Positions 11,321 through 11,854 of a stretch of 11,854 bases of DNA are shown piece by piece. This stretch comes from Anaerolineales bacterium. Its GTDB lineage: Bacteria; Chloroflexota; Anaerolineae; Anaerolineales; Villigracilaceae. Numbering within the stretch: the first letter of the stretch is position 1; each line of letters opens with the position of its first letter. The notes under the pieces are model-generated. The model was not told the origin of the DNA. It was given only the letters and a program-made list of their open reading frames with translations, and made no database searches. The translations under genes were made by a program, and so were the position numbers. The stretch is from the NCBI GenBank assembly GCA_017882065.1, contig JADGQD010000046.1, positions 1-11,854 on the forward strand. The letters run 5' to 3'.

Positions 11321-11854
11321 CTATTGCGTGCCGTTCTTGGTCAACTCTTTCGTTCCCTTGAAGCGCGCGTCCCTTTTCAGCAACAACCGCAGGCCTTTTT
11401 CAAGAGAGATGGACGGTTTGTAATTCAATTTCTGGGCAGCCAGTGACAGGTCCGCACAAAGACGCGAAACGCCGCCGGGGGTCTGGGCACTGTAGACAAT
11501 GTTCGTCTGGCTGCCGGTGACTTTCAGTACCAGATCCGCCAGGGAACGGATGCTCGTCTCCGCCCCAGAACCGATGTTGATCACATGCCCGTTGACATTT
11601 GGAGCAGTCGCGGCAGCGACCATGGCCGAGACCACATCGTCCACGTAGACATAATCACGGGTCTGGTTGCCGTCCCCATTGACGACCAGCGTCCCATTGC
11701 GCACAGCCTGGCGCAGGAAATAAGGCACGACCGGCGGGTTGGAGGCCGGCAGGTGCTGGCCGGGACCATAAGCATTGAAGATGCGCAGGCAGACGGTCTC
11801 AATTCCCCACAGTTCTCCAATGGTGCGAACATAATATTCCGCCGCCAGTTTCGA
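11321..11854 (-). CDS. NAD-dependent epimerase/dehydratase (extended SDR), C-terminal part
   Basis: Nucleotide-sugar epimerase or dehydratase of the extended short-chain dehydrogenase family. The start lies beyond the window: the frame is open to base 11854 and yields 178 codons including the stop. The first visible residues are SK, where Lys is the catalytic lysine of the YxxxK motif. The tyrosine falls just outside. Next come AAEYYVRTIGELWGIETVCLRIFNAYGPGQ, the RxFNxYGPGQ signature of UDP-glucose/GDP-mannose-type enzymes, then PYFLRQAV, GDGNQTRDYVYVDDVVSAMVAA, INIGSGAETSIRSLADLV, and a final PSISLEKGLRLLL, all in the family order. UDP-glucose 4-epimerase-like is the best guess, although specificity is not determinable here. 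The role is probably in surface polysaccharide supply. The C-terminal RDARFKGTKELTKNGTQ extension is poorly conserved in such enzymes. It is the first visible gene of the - strand run. Confidence 0.9.
   Translation of the reverse strand, partial: SKLAAEYYVRTIGELWGIETVCLRIFNAYGPGQHLPASNPPVVPYFLRQAVRNGTLVVNGDGNQTRDYVYVDDVVSAMVAAATAPNVNGHVINIGSGAETSIRSLADLVLKVTGSQTNIVYSAQTPGGVSRLCADLSLAAQKLNYKPSISLEKGLRLLLKRDARFKGTKELTKNGTQ

Overview
The window reads as a piece of bacterial chromosome from a high-GC lineage. I infer an Anaerolineae-like member of Chloroflexota. The reasons are the flanking base composition (one 60-base line inside the nucleoside kinase counts 42 G+C by hand), the mix of a TGS-domain nucleoside kinase, bactofilin, DUF92 protein and PH-like membrane protein, and a heptamer-periodic palindromic repeat of a style I associate with that group. 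No database search supports this.

Left part (1-5048, all + strand): the C-terminal half of aerobic glycerol-3-phosphate dehydrogenase ends at a strong intrinsic terminator. Then come a histidine phosphatase and a ketopantoate reductase-like protein one base apart, a 568-residue TGS/uridine-kinase-type nucleoside kinase, and a MntP manganese exporter. This part is rich in short palindromic elements. One is a 7-bp-periodic palindrome lying in frame inside the reductase gene. One is a triple-hairpin element that supplies the reductase's stop codon. Two are members of one AGGGGCGRCC hairpin family, one acting as the glpD terminator and one sitting between the kinase and mntP.

Middle part (about 5049-8330, + strand): this block is lower in GC, markedly so in its first gene. 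It holds a HIT-family hydrolase, an amidase-signature enzyme and a class I SAM methyltransferase. The HIT gene and the methyltransferase gene each have a plausible promoter with a leader of about 150 nt that can fold. The block is bracketed by two imperfect direct repeats (14 of 17 bases identical), each ending in a GTTRRRY heptamer. A 72-bp imperfect hairpin laid out like a degenerate integron attC site starts at the methyltransferase stop codon. No integrase gene is present. The block is best described as acquired DNA with integron-cassette-like boundaries, not a proven cassette array.

Right part (8355-11854, all - strand): read in its own direction, this is a compact run of NAD-dependent sugar epimerase (cut by the window edge), Mpg-type 3-methyladenine DNA glycosylase, bactofilin, a 40-codon ORF resembling the tail of a DegT-type aminotransferase, a PH-like membrane protein and a DUF92 membrane protein. 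Gaps range from 3 to 44 nt. It converges on the methyltransferase at a hairpin-rich junction.

I see no tRNA, rRNA, CRISPR array, transposase or complete mobile element. I found no clearly new multi-gene system. The observations most worth following are the attC-like boundaries of the low-GC block and the palindromic repeat elements that have entered coding sequence.
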